Shown here one piece after another: positions 14,670 to 22,827 of a DNA stretch of 35,217 bases (the first letter of the stretch is position 1; every line of letters begins with the position of its first letter). Both the position numbers and the translations under genes were made by a program. Source of the DNA: Bacteroidales bacterium Bact_11 (GTDB lineage: Bacteria; Bacteroidota; Bacteroidia; Bacteroidales; UBA932); contig LUZC01000006.1 in assembly GCA_001603505.1 (NCBI GenBank), positions 1 through 35,217 of the forward strand, written 5' to 3'. Below the pieces are notes generated by a model. It was not told the origin of the DNA, ran no database searches, and was given only the letters and a program-made list of their open reading frames with translations.

Positions 14670-16812
14670 ACTGCTTAGAATTGTAATTGTTGTTTATGGT
14701 CGAATTGAATGTGTCGCGAATTTTCTTTCCTTGATTGAATCGGACCGTGATGCCCAGATACACCGTGGTGCCGGGCGTCGTCGTGCCCAGGTGCAGACCG
14801 TGGGGAGTACGGTCCACATAATTGAAAATGTTGTCGACGCCCGCCTCGATGCGCCAGGTCGTCCGCTTGGAGTGGCCCAGATCGTGGTTGGTGGCGATGC
14901 GCCAGATCTGGTAGCCCTTGCCGTTGCCATCGTCCTGGTAATAGCGCGTGGAGGACATCCGTCCGTAGAGCCCGGCTCCCAGGCGATAGTCCGGCGAGAA
15001 GCGATGGTTCCAGGTCACGAAGCAATTCCCCTTATGGTGCGCCGTTCCGTCGATGGTAACCTGTCGCATGCGGTCATGCTCGGCGTCATACTGGTTGGCG
15101 TCGGTGTCGAGCCAGCTATACCCCAGGCCGAAGGCCCAGTCGCGGAACCCGTAGCGGATGCTCATGTCCACGCCCATCGTGCGCGCATCCTCGATGTTTT
15201 GGTACTGCCGCGTCTTCACGGGATCGTATTGGATGATGTACTCGGCCGGCGCCTGGTAGTTGGGAATGGTCACGAGCGTGATCATGTCTTTCACGCGGTT
15301 GTAGTAGCCCGTCACGTTGACGCTCAGGCCGGAGAGCGTATATTCTCCGCCCAGCGAGAAATAGTTGCTGGTCTGCGGGCGCAGGCCCGTGTTGCCCAGA
15401 TAGAGATAGGTGCCGCTCATCTGCTTGACGTAGCGGTAGTAGAGTTCCTTGGGCGTGGGCGTCTTGAAGCCCTGGCTCCACGTAGCGCGCAGGCGCCAGG
15501 GAAGCCCGAGGCCCAGCATCACCGACACCTTGGGCGTGACCTTCACGCCGAACTGGCCGTTCCAGGTGAGGCGTGCCCCCGCCGCAACATGCAGCAGGTT
15601 GCGGCCGAAGGGGTGCTTCCACTCGTCTTGTGCATACACGGCGGCCGTCCAGTCGTGGGCCGTGCCACCTTCCACGCGCGTCGAAGAACGCAGCCAGTCG
15701 TAGCGGTATTCCGCACCCGTGTTGAGCAGGTTTTCGCCGGGCAGCGAGAACACGCCCTTGACGCTGGCCATCGTGCGGCGCTGGTCGCTCTGCATCTCCG
15801 TCTGGCCTTCCAGATAGGGGTAATAGGGATAATAGAGCGTTCCCTTGCTCTTTTCGTAGTCCTCTACCAGCGTCGTCGCGGTAAAGTAGTACATATAGGC
15901 GTGGCGATTCCAGTCGAGGTCAAAAGACACCACATCGGTTTCATTGACCTTCCACTTGCCACCGGCCGAAGCCGAGGCGTTGCGGTACTGCAGGTCGTAG
16001 GTATGGACGTCGTACTGGGCGTACTTGCCGTTGGGCCGGAAGATGCGCTTGCCGTACCAGGTTCCACCGGCGTAGAATTCGAGCCGGTCGTTGGGCGCAA
16101 AAGAGATCTGCTCACCCACCTGGGCGTTGGTATGCTTGTTCACCGTCTTGTTCTGCGAATCGGTGACGGGGGGCTGGGTGCCGGTGGTATGCTCCACGGA
16201 GGTGTTCTGCCAGCCGTCGGAGTGCTGCAACTGGAAGTTGGTGAGTGAACTGAACTTCCCGTATTTCAAGCCGATGGCGTTGTGCTGGCGCAGGTCCATG
16301 TAGGAACCCACGCGGGTGGCATCCTCCAGCAGGAGACCTTCCTGCCGGTGCTTGCGCGTGATGATGTTGATGACGCCCGCGATGGCGTCGCTGCCGTAGA
16401 GCGCGGAAGAGGCGCCCTTGACGATTTCGATCTTCTCGATGTTCTGCGGATCGATGAGGGCCAGGTCGTTCTCGCCGCCCACGTCGCCGTGAATGCGCTT
16501 GCCGTCGACCAGGATAAGCACATAACCGTTGCCCAGTCCGTTCAACTGCAGGTGCGATCCCATGTCATCCTCGTTGAAGGCAAACGAAGCCGTCAGGCCG
16601 CCGAGGATATCCTCGAGCGACCTGCCGGCATAGTTCTGCAGCATCTTCGCGGTGATGACCTCCGTCTGGACGGGCACGTCTTTCAGCAGGTGGCTCGTTC
16701 CGGTGGCCGTGACCACGACCTCCGGAATCGTGTCCTGCAGATACGATTGCGCGGCCAACGTGCCGGGAAGGCACAGGGCCAAGGCGAGAAAAAATGTTGC
16801 CCGGACCTTCAT
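14656..16812 (-). CDS. TonB-dependent outer-membrane receptor (BtuB- or haem-receptor-like)
   Basis: A 718-residue outer-membrane transporter. It has a signal peptide (MKVRATFFLALALCLPGTLAAQ), a probable TonB box in EVVVTATGT near 31, and a plug domain with LEDILGGL, LVDGKRIHGD, IEKIEIVKGASSALYGSDAIAGVINIIT. A beta-barrel follows. The segment GFKTPTPKELYYRY followed by LYLGNTGLRPQTSNYFSLGG resembles the FRAP/NPDL region of haem receptors but also occurs in BtuB-like proteins. Substrate is therefore either a corrinoid (operon context) or haem or another tetrapyrrole (CbiK-lipoprotein neighbour). There is no carboxypeptidase-like N-terminal extension of the SusC type. The gene overlaps the CbiK-like lipoprotein gene downstream. 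Confidence 0.9.
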   Translation of the reverse strand: MKVRATFFLALALCLPGTLAAQSYLQDTIPEVVVTATGTSHLLKDVPVQTEVITAKMLQNYAGRSLEDILGGLTASFAFNEDDMGSHLQLNGLGNGYVLILVDGKRIHGDVGGENDLALIDPQNIEKIEIVKGASSALYGSDAIAGVINIITRKHRQEGLLLEDATRVGSYMDLRQHNAIGLKYGKFSSLTNFQLQHSDGWQNTSVEHTTGTQPPVTDSQNKTVNKHTNAQVGEQISFAPNDRLEFYAGGTWYGKRIFRPNGKYAQYDVHTYDLQYRNASASAGGKWKVNETDVVSFDLDWNRHAYMYYFTATTLVEDYEKSKGTLYYPYYPYLEGQTEMQSDQRRTMASVKGVFSLPGENLLNTGAEYRYDWLRSSTRVEGGTAHDWTAAVYAQDEWKHPFGRNLLHVAAGARLTWNGQFGVKVTPKVSVMLGLGLPWRLRATWSQGFKTPTPKELYYRYVKQMSGTYLYLGNTGLRPQTSNYFSLGGEYTLSGLSVNVTGYYNRVKDMITLVTIPNYQAPAEYIIQYDPVKTRQYQNIEDARTMGVDMSIRYGFRDWAFGLGYSWLDTDANQYDAEHDRMRQVTIDGTAHHKGNCFVTWNHRFSPDYRLGAGLYGRMSSTRYYQDDGNGKGYQIWRIATNHDLGHSKRTTWRIEAGVDNIFNYVDRTPHGLHLGTTTPGTTVYLGITVRFNQGKKIRDTFNSTINNNYNSKQYEEN

Positions 16813-16821
16813 CTCTTTCTG

Positions 16822-18327
16822 TTAAAGCAAATGCATGGAGCCGAATACATAGAGGAAGGCATACCCCAGAACGATACTGATGATGCCCACGATCAGGCCG
16901 ATCTTGGCCATGTCCTTCTGTTGCACAAGGTTCGTGGCATAGGCCAGTGCATTCGGCGGCGTAGAGATGGGCAGGATCATGGCGCTGCTGGAAGCGATAG
17001 CCACACCGATCAGCACCGTAGCGGTGCCGCCGATGGCATCGAGCTTGTCGCCCATCGCCGTACAGACAACCGCGAGAATAGGCATGAGCAGGGCTGCCGT
17101 AGCTGAATTGGAAATAAAGTTGGATAGCGCATAGCAAAGCAGGCCCGACAGAATCAGGATCAGCACCGGTGAGAACGAACCGAACGGAATGTTTTTGACC
17201 ACCAGTGAAGCCAGACCCGACACGTTCATGGCATAGCCCAGGGCGAAGCCGCCAGCCACCATCCAGATTACCGACCAGTTGATTTCCTCAAGGTCTCGCC
17301 GGTCAATGACGCCCGTAGCGGAAAACACGACCAACGGGATAAGCGCCACCGTATATGTATTGATACCGGTAAAGGAATCGAGCAGCCAAAGGAGTACCGT
17401 GACGATGAAGGTGACGATGACGATACGGGTCTTGGTATCCTTCTTCATTTCGCCTTCGATCTTCAGTTCCACGGTCTTCTGCGTAAAAGGGAATATCTTT
17501 TTGATTACGAACCAGCTGATGATGAGCAACACGGCCACGAGCGGAACCATGATCAGCATCCACTGGCCGAAACCGATGCCCAGATTCAGGCCTTCCGGAT
17601 CGTTCAGGTATTTCAAGGCGATGGTGTTCGGCGGCGTGCCGATGGGCGTTCCGATGCCGCCCAGATTGGCTGCCACAGGGATGCTGAGGGCCATGGCGAT
17701 ACGGCCCTTTCCGTTGGCGGGCAGCTGTTTGAACACAGGGGCCAGGAAGGTGAGCATCATGGCCGCCGTCGCAGTGTTGCTGATGAACATGGAGAAGAGG
17801 CCGGTGATGAGCAGGAAGCCCAGCAGCACCCGTTCACTCTTCGTACCGAAGGGTTTCAGCAGGATCTTGGCCAGATGCACGTCGAGGCCCGTCTTAGTGG
17901 CCGCAATGGCCAGCACGAAGCCGCCGATGAACAGCATGATGACCGGATCGGCAAAGCAGGCCATGATTCCCTTGTAACTCAGCACAGCGCCCACCTGTTC
18001 CGGATTGCAGAGCCACTTGACACCTGAATCCGAAGCGAACAAAAGCAGGAGTCCCATGATCGCGATGGAGGTAGCCCATGATGGAACCACCTCGAAAACC
18101 CACATCAACGTGGCAAACGCAAACACGGCGATGATGCGCTGCTGCACGATGGTCAGCCCGTCTATGCCGAAAGCCGAGGTCGGAAGGAACCATATCACCA
18201 GCGTAACCGCAGCGATGGCGATCATTTCAATTGTTTTCTTCTTAAGCCATTTGATCTGCTGACGGAACTCCACATTCATCTTATGGAGCGAATCGACCAG
18301 ATTAAAACCTGTAAAGTTTTTAAACAT
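16822..18327 (-). CDS. SLC13/DASS-family sodium:anion symporter
   Basis: A polytopic inner-membrane protein of 501 residues with about 11 hydrophobic segments. The two SNT signature motifs of the DASS family (which bind Na+ and carboxylate) are visible as FISNTATAAMML near 188 and FISNSATAALLM near 405. Each is followed by a proline-rich turn (GIGTPIGTPPNTIALKYL and LPISTPPNALAYAT). Family members import dicarboxylates, citrate or sulfate. It lies between the ABC ATPase (15-bp gap) and the TonB receptor (9-bp gap), so it is in the cobalamin operon, which is not a usual place. The transported anion cannot be read from the sequence. Confidence 0.88.
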   Translation of the reverse strand: MFKNFTGFNLVDSLHKMNVEFRQQIKWLKKKTIEMIAIAAVTLVIWFLPTSAFGIDGLTIVQQRIIAVFAFATLMWVFEVVPSWATSIAIMGLLLLFASDSGVKWLCNPEQVGAVLSYKGIMACFADPVIMLFIGGFVLAIAATKTGLDVHLAKILLKPFGTKSERVLLGFLLITGLFSMFISNTATAAMMLTFLAPVFKQLPANGKGRIAMALSIPVAANLGGIGTPIGTPPNTIALKYLNDPEGLNLGIGFGQWMLIMVPLVAVLLIISWFVIKKIFPFTQKTVELKIEGEMKKDTKTRIVIVTFIVTVLLWLLDSFTGINTYTVALIPLVVFSATGVIDRRDLEEINWSVIWMVAGGFALGYAMNVSGLASLVVKNIPFGSFSPVLILILSGLLCYALSNFISNSATAALLMPILAVVCTAMGDKLDAIGGTATVLIGVAIASSSAMILPISTPPNALAYATNLVQQKDMAKIGLIVGIISIVLGYAFLYVFGSMHLL

Positions 18328-18342
18328 AGTTATCCAGATTTA

Positions 18343-19350
18343 TTACATAGATTCAGTTATCAGTTCAAGCAGCCCGGCAATCGAACTGGTCCGGCGCACG
18401 AGACCGTCGGCGGTACGAAGTGTATAGGCATGCGGAGCCGCGGTGATCGTGCGGCCGTCAGGAGAGGTGCCCATATCGGCACGGAGGCCGTTTCGGCGGA
18501 GCGCCTTCTGCACCATGGCGCAGCACACCGGATCGCCTTCCAGTCCCACTTCGCCGCGATACACCGATTCGATGCGGTAAAGCCCTGTCTGCTTCTCGAA
18601 GGCCACGCCGGGCCGGTTGAAGAACGTGTCGAGCGTGCCGTCGAGGGCAAGGTCTTCCGGGGAACCGACCGTCACGCCGCGCCCTTTGGCCATGAGCCAG
18701 AGTTGGTCGGCGATCTGGAGAGCGAGTTCCAGGTCGTGTGTCGACAGGAACACTGTCTTGTGCATCTCCCGGGACAGCCGGTGCAGCAGGTGAAGGATTT
18801 CCACCTTGCTCGGATAATCGAGGAAGGCCGTAGGCTCGTCGAGGAAGATGATGGGAGTTTCCTGCGCCAGCGCCTTGGCTATCATCACTTTCTGTCGCTC
18901 GCCATCGCTGAGCGTCTGCACCATCCGGTCGCGCAGGGAAGCAATGCCCACCATATCGAGCGCCTCCTTCACCTTGCGACGGTCTTCTTCGGAAAGCCGC
19001 CCCCAGAAACCCGTGTATGGACTGCGTCCCATACCCACCAGTTCCTCGACCGTCATATTCTGTATGCTGGTCTTTTCGGTCAGTACAACGCCAATGACCG
19101 TGGCCAGGTCGCGCTCGCGATAGGTACGCAGCGGCCTGCCGAGAATCGTGATCTCGCCGGCGAGCGGCGGGAGGAAGCCCGACAGCGTGCGCAGCAGCGT
19201 GGACTTGCCGGCGCCGTTCTCACCGAGCAGGCATGTGAGTTCCCCGCTGCGGAGCGTATCGGTAATCCCCTCGGAAACGACCTTGACACCGTGTTTGCCG
19301 GCATAGCCGATCGAGAGGTTCACGATCCGGATGGTCTGTTCGCGTGTCAT
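18343..19350 (-). CDS. btuD: BtuD/FecE-type ABC transporter ATP-binding protein with C-terminal extension
   Basis: ATPase of a type II (BtuCD/FhuBC-like) importer, 335 residues. Walker A is LLGENGAGKST near 43; the signature QTLSDGERQKVMIAKALA near 145; Walker B IIFLDEPTAFLD near 168; H-loop LSTHD near 198. After about residue 245 comes a roughly 90-residue extension (from FFNRPGVAFEK to the end) absent from E. coli BtuD, probably an accessory regulatory or contact domain. The frame is open upstream to 19818, but ATG 19350 is chosen: it starts the domain correctly and overlaps the permease stop as ATGA. The operon position favours corrinoid import; haem or siderophore import is possible. Confidence 0.88.
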   Translation of the reverse strand: MTREQTIRIVNLSIGYAGKHGVKVVSEGITDTLRSGELTCLLGENGAGKSTLLRTLSGFLPPLAGEITILGRPLRTYRERDLATVIGVVLTEKTSIQNMTVEELVGMGRSPYTGFWGRLSEEDRRKVKEALDMVGIASLRDRMVQTLSDGERQKVMIAKALAQETPIIFLDEPTAFLDYPSKVEILHLLHRLSREMHKTVFLSTHDLELALQIADQLWLMAKGRGVTVGSPEDLALDGTLDTFFNRPGVAFEKQTGLYRIESVYRGEVGLEGDPVCCAMVQKALRRNGLRADMGTSPDGRTITAAPHAYTLRTADGLVRRTSSIAGLLELITESM

Positions 19351-20384
19351 TCGCCCGTATCCTCCTTTCTTCTTCTGAACAGTACGACCGCCACTACCGG
19401 CGCGCCGATAAGCGCCGTGACGGAATTCACGGGAAGCGCGCCCTCGAAGCCCGGCATGCGAGCGATGAGGTTGCACAGCAGGGCCAGCGCGGCGCCTGCC
19501 AGCAGCGAGGCGGGCATCAGCACGCGATGGTCCGAAGTACGGAAAATGCCCCGGCACAGATGCGGAACGGCCAAGCCCAGGAAGGCGATCGGGCCGCAGT
19601 AGGCCGTGACCACGGCCACCAGCACGCCAGCGCTGGTAATGACCCCGATGCGCGCCCGGCGGATGTTCAGGCCCAGGTTGCGGGCATAGCCGTCGCCGAG
19701 CAGCAACAGGTTCAGCGTCTTGACGAGCAGGAACGACAGGGGCAGCAGCACGGCCATGATGATCACGAACGTCATCACCTGGCCGCCCGACACGCGGGCG
19801 AAACTGCCCAGGCCCCATACCACGTAGGCCCGCACGTCTTCCTCGGCACTGAAGAACTTCAGCACGCCGATGATGGCGTTGGCCACGTAGCCGATCATCA
19901 CGCCGATAATCAGCAACGTCACGTTGCCCCGTACTTTCTGCGCCACATACACGATGAGCGCCATGATGGCCAGTGCGCCGACGATAGCGGCCATCGTCAT
20001 TGCGAATTCACCCATGTAGCCGAGACGGCTCAGGGCGACGCCGCCCAGCCTTCCGGAGAGCAGCACCACGAAGGCCACGCCCAGGCTCGCACCCGAACTC
20101 ACGCCCAGCACCGACGGACCGGCCAGCGGATTACGGAACACGGTCTGCATCTGAAGACCGGCCACCGATAGTCCGGCACCCGCCACCAGCGCCGTAAGCG
20201 CCTGCGGGAACCGAGATTTCAGCACGATGTTCTGCCAGATGGCGTTGTCGATCTCCCCGCCCCATAGCGCCTTCCAAACCTGGCCGGCCGGAATCGACAC
20301 CGAGCCCAGCAACAGGTTCAGAAAGAACAGCAGGAGGATCGACACCCCCAGCGCAACCATACCAATGACCACGGAACGTTTCAT
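19347..20384 (-). CDS. btuC: BtuC/FecCD-type ABC transporter permease
   Basis: Inner-membrane permease of 345 residues, the normal length, with about ten hydrophobic helices. Family landmarks are FRNPLAGPSVLGVSSGASLGVAF near 88 (NPLA.P..LG...GA), LLLLGDGYARNLGLNIRRAR near 225, GPIAFLGLAVPHLCRG near 268 and the coupling region ALPVNSVTALIGAPVVAVVLFRRR at the end. It works with the binding lipoprotein upstream and the ATPase downstream; all three genes are linked by ATGA overlaps (20381-20384 and 19347-19350). Confidence 0.92.
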   Translation of the reverse strand: MKRSVVIGMVALGVSILLLFFLNLLLGSVSIPAGQVWKALWGGEIDNAIWQNIVLKSRFPQALTALVAGAGLSVAGLQMQTVFRNPLAGPSVLGVSSGASLGVAFVVLLSGRLGGVALSRLGYMGEFAMTMAAIVGALAIMALIVYVAQKVRGNVTLLIIGVMIGYVANAIIGVLKFFSAEEDVRAYVVWGLGSFARVSGGQVMTFVIIMAVLLPLSFLLVKTLNLLLLGDGYARNLGLNIRRARIGVITSAGVLVAVVTAYCGPIAFLGLAVPHLCRGIFRTSDHRVLMPASLLAGAALALLCNLIARMPGFEGALPVNSVTALIGAPVVAVVLFRRRKEDTGE

Positions 20385-21523
20385 TTCAGGAGCTCGTAGA
20401 ACACGGGTTGATAGTCGTTCGGGAGCAGTTCCGGATGGAAAATATGGATCAAGTCGGCCAGCACCACATCGGGTTCGACCGGCATGCTTTCATAGAAGGG
20501 TTTTTCGCGCATGTTGCAGTACACCACCCCTTTATGCTGGAATGCATAAAGGTCGGCGTAGCGGGCGTCCTCGGCCTTGAGCGCATCATAGGAGAACGTT
20601 CCGGCGTAACTGTTGACGATGCGCCAGTAATGCGCGTGGGCCGTCTGGCTGTATACCGTCTCGAAATCGAGGTTCAGGCCGCCCGAATTCTCGTCGTCGG
20701 GCAGAAAGTATTCCCCGCCGGCGTCGCGAAAGATCTGCGCCAGGAAACTGCGGCCACCGCCCACGTACCAGTTGCCGCCGTGAAGTTCGCCACTCAGCAC
20801 CACGGGTCGCTCGGCCACGTCGGCGGTGAGCGCCTTCAAGTCGTTGTAACGGCGTTCGATGGCCTCGAATGTGGCATTGGCCTTCTCTTCCTCACCCGTG
20901 AGCAGACCTGTGAACTTGATCCACTCGGCCTGTCCCAGCGGCGTGGTTTCCTGATAGCCCAAATGCGGGATGAGGAGAATGTCGACGCCGCGGAGTGCTT
21001 CATAGCCACCGCGCTTGAAGGGGGAGATGAGAATCACGTCGGGGTTGATGCCCAGGATGACCTCATTATCGAAGTTGCCTTCGATGCCGATCTTTTGCGT
21101 ACGGCCGTCGGCCAGCCGTTGTTTCATTTCCGGATTGAAAAGATGCCGCGTGCTCGTCACGCCGACCACATGGTCGAGTTCATCCAGGCAGATGAAATTG
21201 GAGAGCTGCAGCGAGGTCATGCAGACCACCCTTTCCACCGGCACTTCGAGCCGCTCATATCCTTCCGGAGCCTTTGCCCCGGAGCCCCGGGGCACCAGGA
21301 AATAATGGAACGACTCACTTTCTTCCCGCCGCGGGTCCTGGATATCCACCAGACACCCGTCTTCCGTATAGGACACCTTGAAACCTTCTGCGTATTGCGG
21401 TGTTATCAAGCCCACTTTCGCCCCCTGCAGAGCGTCGGGTCTGGCAGGACCGGTTTTCCGGCAGGAAAGCGCCAGCGGCAGCAGCCCCGCCGCCAAAACC
21501 AGAATCAGAACAATTTTCCTCAT
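20381..21523 (-). CDS. btuF: BtuF-type substrate-binding lipoprotein of the ABC importer
   Basis: Periplasmic, membrane-anchored binding protein for the BtuC/BtuD-like pair; 380 residues. The signal sequence MRKIVLILVLAAGLLPLALS ends in lipobox LALSC (Cys21). The fold is the helical-backbone type used for corrinoids, haem and siderophores: VERVVCMTSLQLSNFICLDEL near 95, VVGVTSTRHLFN, ILGINPDVILISPFKRGG near 160, and GGNWYVGGGRSFLAQIFRDAGG near 265. The frame is open to 21559, but ATG 21523 gives a clean lipoprotein signal and an ATGA overlap with the cobB stop. Ligand is a corrinoid by context; haem (as for IhtC) cannot be excluded. Confidence 0.88.
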   Translation of the reverse strand: MRKIVLILVLAAGLLPLALSCRKTGPARPDALQGAKVGLITPQYAEGFKVSYTEDGCLVDIQDPRREESESFHYFLVPRGSGAKAPEGYERLEVPVERVVCMTSLQLSNFICLDELDHVVGVTSTRHLFNPEMKQRLADGRTQKIGIEGNFDNEVILGINPDVILISPFKRGGYEALRGVDILLIPHLGYQETTPLGQAEWIKFTGLLTGEEEKANATFEAIERRYNDLKALTADVAERPVVLSGELHGGNWYVGGGRSFLAQIFRDAGGEYFLPDDENSGGLNLDFETVYSQTAHAHYWRIVNSYAGTFSYDALKAEDARYADLYAFQHKGVVYCNMREKPFYESMPVEPDVVLADLIHIFHPELLPNDYQPVFYELLK

Positions 21524-22824
21524 GCTTCCCATAATTGCATTATATCGTTTTCTCCCCAATAAAAATGGGTATACCCCGCAAAGACGTTCCTATAGCGGTA
21601 TAGCGCCGTATCTACGCGTTCTCCGCGGGCATTGAACTGTAAGGCCACCGACGGAAGCATCGCGGGATTGTCGAGGCGGGAGTAGTGGAATTCATGGCCT
21701 TTCCACGTCCTTCCCGCCTCATCCACGATCTTACGATAACCCAGATGGAGCCGGGCCCCCTCCATCGAGGCGGCGCATGGCAGTACACCGCACATCGGGA
21801 AGGGGCCCTTTTCCACCCCCACTATCATTTGTGTAAGATAGATCATTCCTCCGCATTCAGCCAGAATGCGTCCGCCCGATTCGGCGAAACCGCGGATCTG
21901 CGCCATCGTATCGGACTTTGACGACAATTCCGCAGCGAAGAGTTCAGGATATCCGCCTGGCAGATATAAAAAATCGGTTTCCGGCAGCGGATCGCCGGCG
22001 AGCGGGCTGAAGAAAGTCACCGCTCCCAGAGAGGCAAGCCGCTCCACATTATCTTGGTAAACAAAATTGAACGCGGCGTCGCGGGCTACGGCGATCCGGA
22101 GGTTTCCGGCCGGCCGGCTGTGCCGCGCAGACTGCTTCGGGGCGGCACACTGCACCGCCTCAAGCAGGGCCTTCAGGTCGACGTGGGCGCTCACCCGGTC
22201 GGCGGCCATTCTAATCTGCCGTTCCATTTCCTTCGCAGCGCTCAGCGTCAGGCCCAGATGGCGCGACGGGATTTCCAGCCGTTTGTCGCGGGGGATCCAG
22301 CCGAAGCAGCGAAGACCGGCATCGTCGCAAGCCTGCTGCAGGAAGCGGAAGTGATTCTCGGAGGCCACCTGGTTGAACACCACACCGGCAAACTGCAATC
22401 CGGGATGGAAATGGCTCAATCCGTAGAGCTGCGCCGCCACGGTATAGGCCATCGACCGTGCATTCACCACCAGCAGCACCGGTATGTCGAGCAGCAACGC
22501 AATCTCAGCGCTGCTGCCCCGCATCCGGTCGTAGCCGTCATAGAGGCCCATCACGCCTTCCACCACGCAGGCGTCGGCGCCGGAGGCGTACCGGGCGTAG
22601 AGATCCCGGACGTGCTGCGTCGAGGCAAGCCACGTATCGAGGTTCACCGTTTCACGCCCCGTTGCCAGTGCGTGGAAACGGCTGTCTATGTAGTCGGGAC
22701 CGCACTTGTATGGCTGCACCTGCAGGCCTTGCCGTTGCAAAGCCCGCAGAATGCCCATGGTGAAAGTGGTCTTGCCACTTCCAGAGCCCATGGCGCCAAT
22801 CAGCAACTGCGGTTTCCGGTTCAT
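21520..22824 (-). CDS. cbiA: Cobyrinic acid a,c-diamide synthase CbiA/CobB
   Basis: ATP- and glutamine-dependent amidation of the a and c side chains of cobyrinic acid, the step before adenosylation. The 434-residue protein has an N-terminal P-loop (IGAMGSGSGKTTFTMGIL, 9-26), YKCGPDYIDSRFH near 39, VVEGVMGLYDGYD near 87, a middle domain with FAGVVFNQVASENH, and a C-terminal amidotransferase with LYLPGGYPELFAAEL near 285 and nucleophile Cys in AECGGMIYLTQ near 330. Length matches the family. Because this is a corrin-pathway enzyme, its place between two transport blocks shows that uptake and synthesis genes share one transcript. Confidence 0.95.
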   Translation of the reverse strand: MNRKPQLLIGAMGSGSGKTTFTMGILRALQRQGLQVQPYKCGPDYIDSRFHALATGRETVNLDTWLASTQHVRDLYARYASGADACVVEGVMGLYDGYDRMRGSSAEIALLLDIPVLLVVNARSMAYTVAAQLYGLSHFHPGLQFAGVVFNQVASENHFRFLQQACDDAGLRCFGWIPRDKRLEIPSRHLGLTLSAAKEMERQIRMAADRVSAHVDLKALLEAVQCAAPKQSARHSRPAGNLRIAVARDAAFNFVYQDNVERLASLGAVTFFSPLAGDPLPETDFLYLPGGYPELFAAELSSKSDTMAQIRGFAESGGRILAECGGMIYLTQMIVGVEKGPFPMCGVLPCAASMEGARLHLGYRKIVDEAGRTWKGHEFHYSRLDNPAMLPSVALQFNARGERVDTALYRYRNVFAGYTHFYWGENDIMQLWEA

Positions 22825-22827
22825 CGT

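Noticed and set aside
14581-16248. 555-codon open frame on the plus strand opposite the TonB receptor gene
   Set aside because: It is antisense to a receptor with clear plug and barrel motifs; no start context and no family resemblance.
19351-19818. 156-codon N-terminal extension of the ABC ATPase
   Set aside because: It runs antisense-like through the permease gene in another frame; the ABC domain begins normally after ATG 19350.
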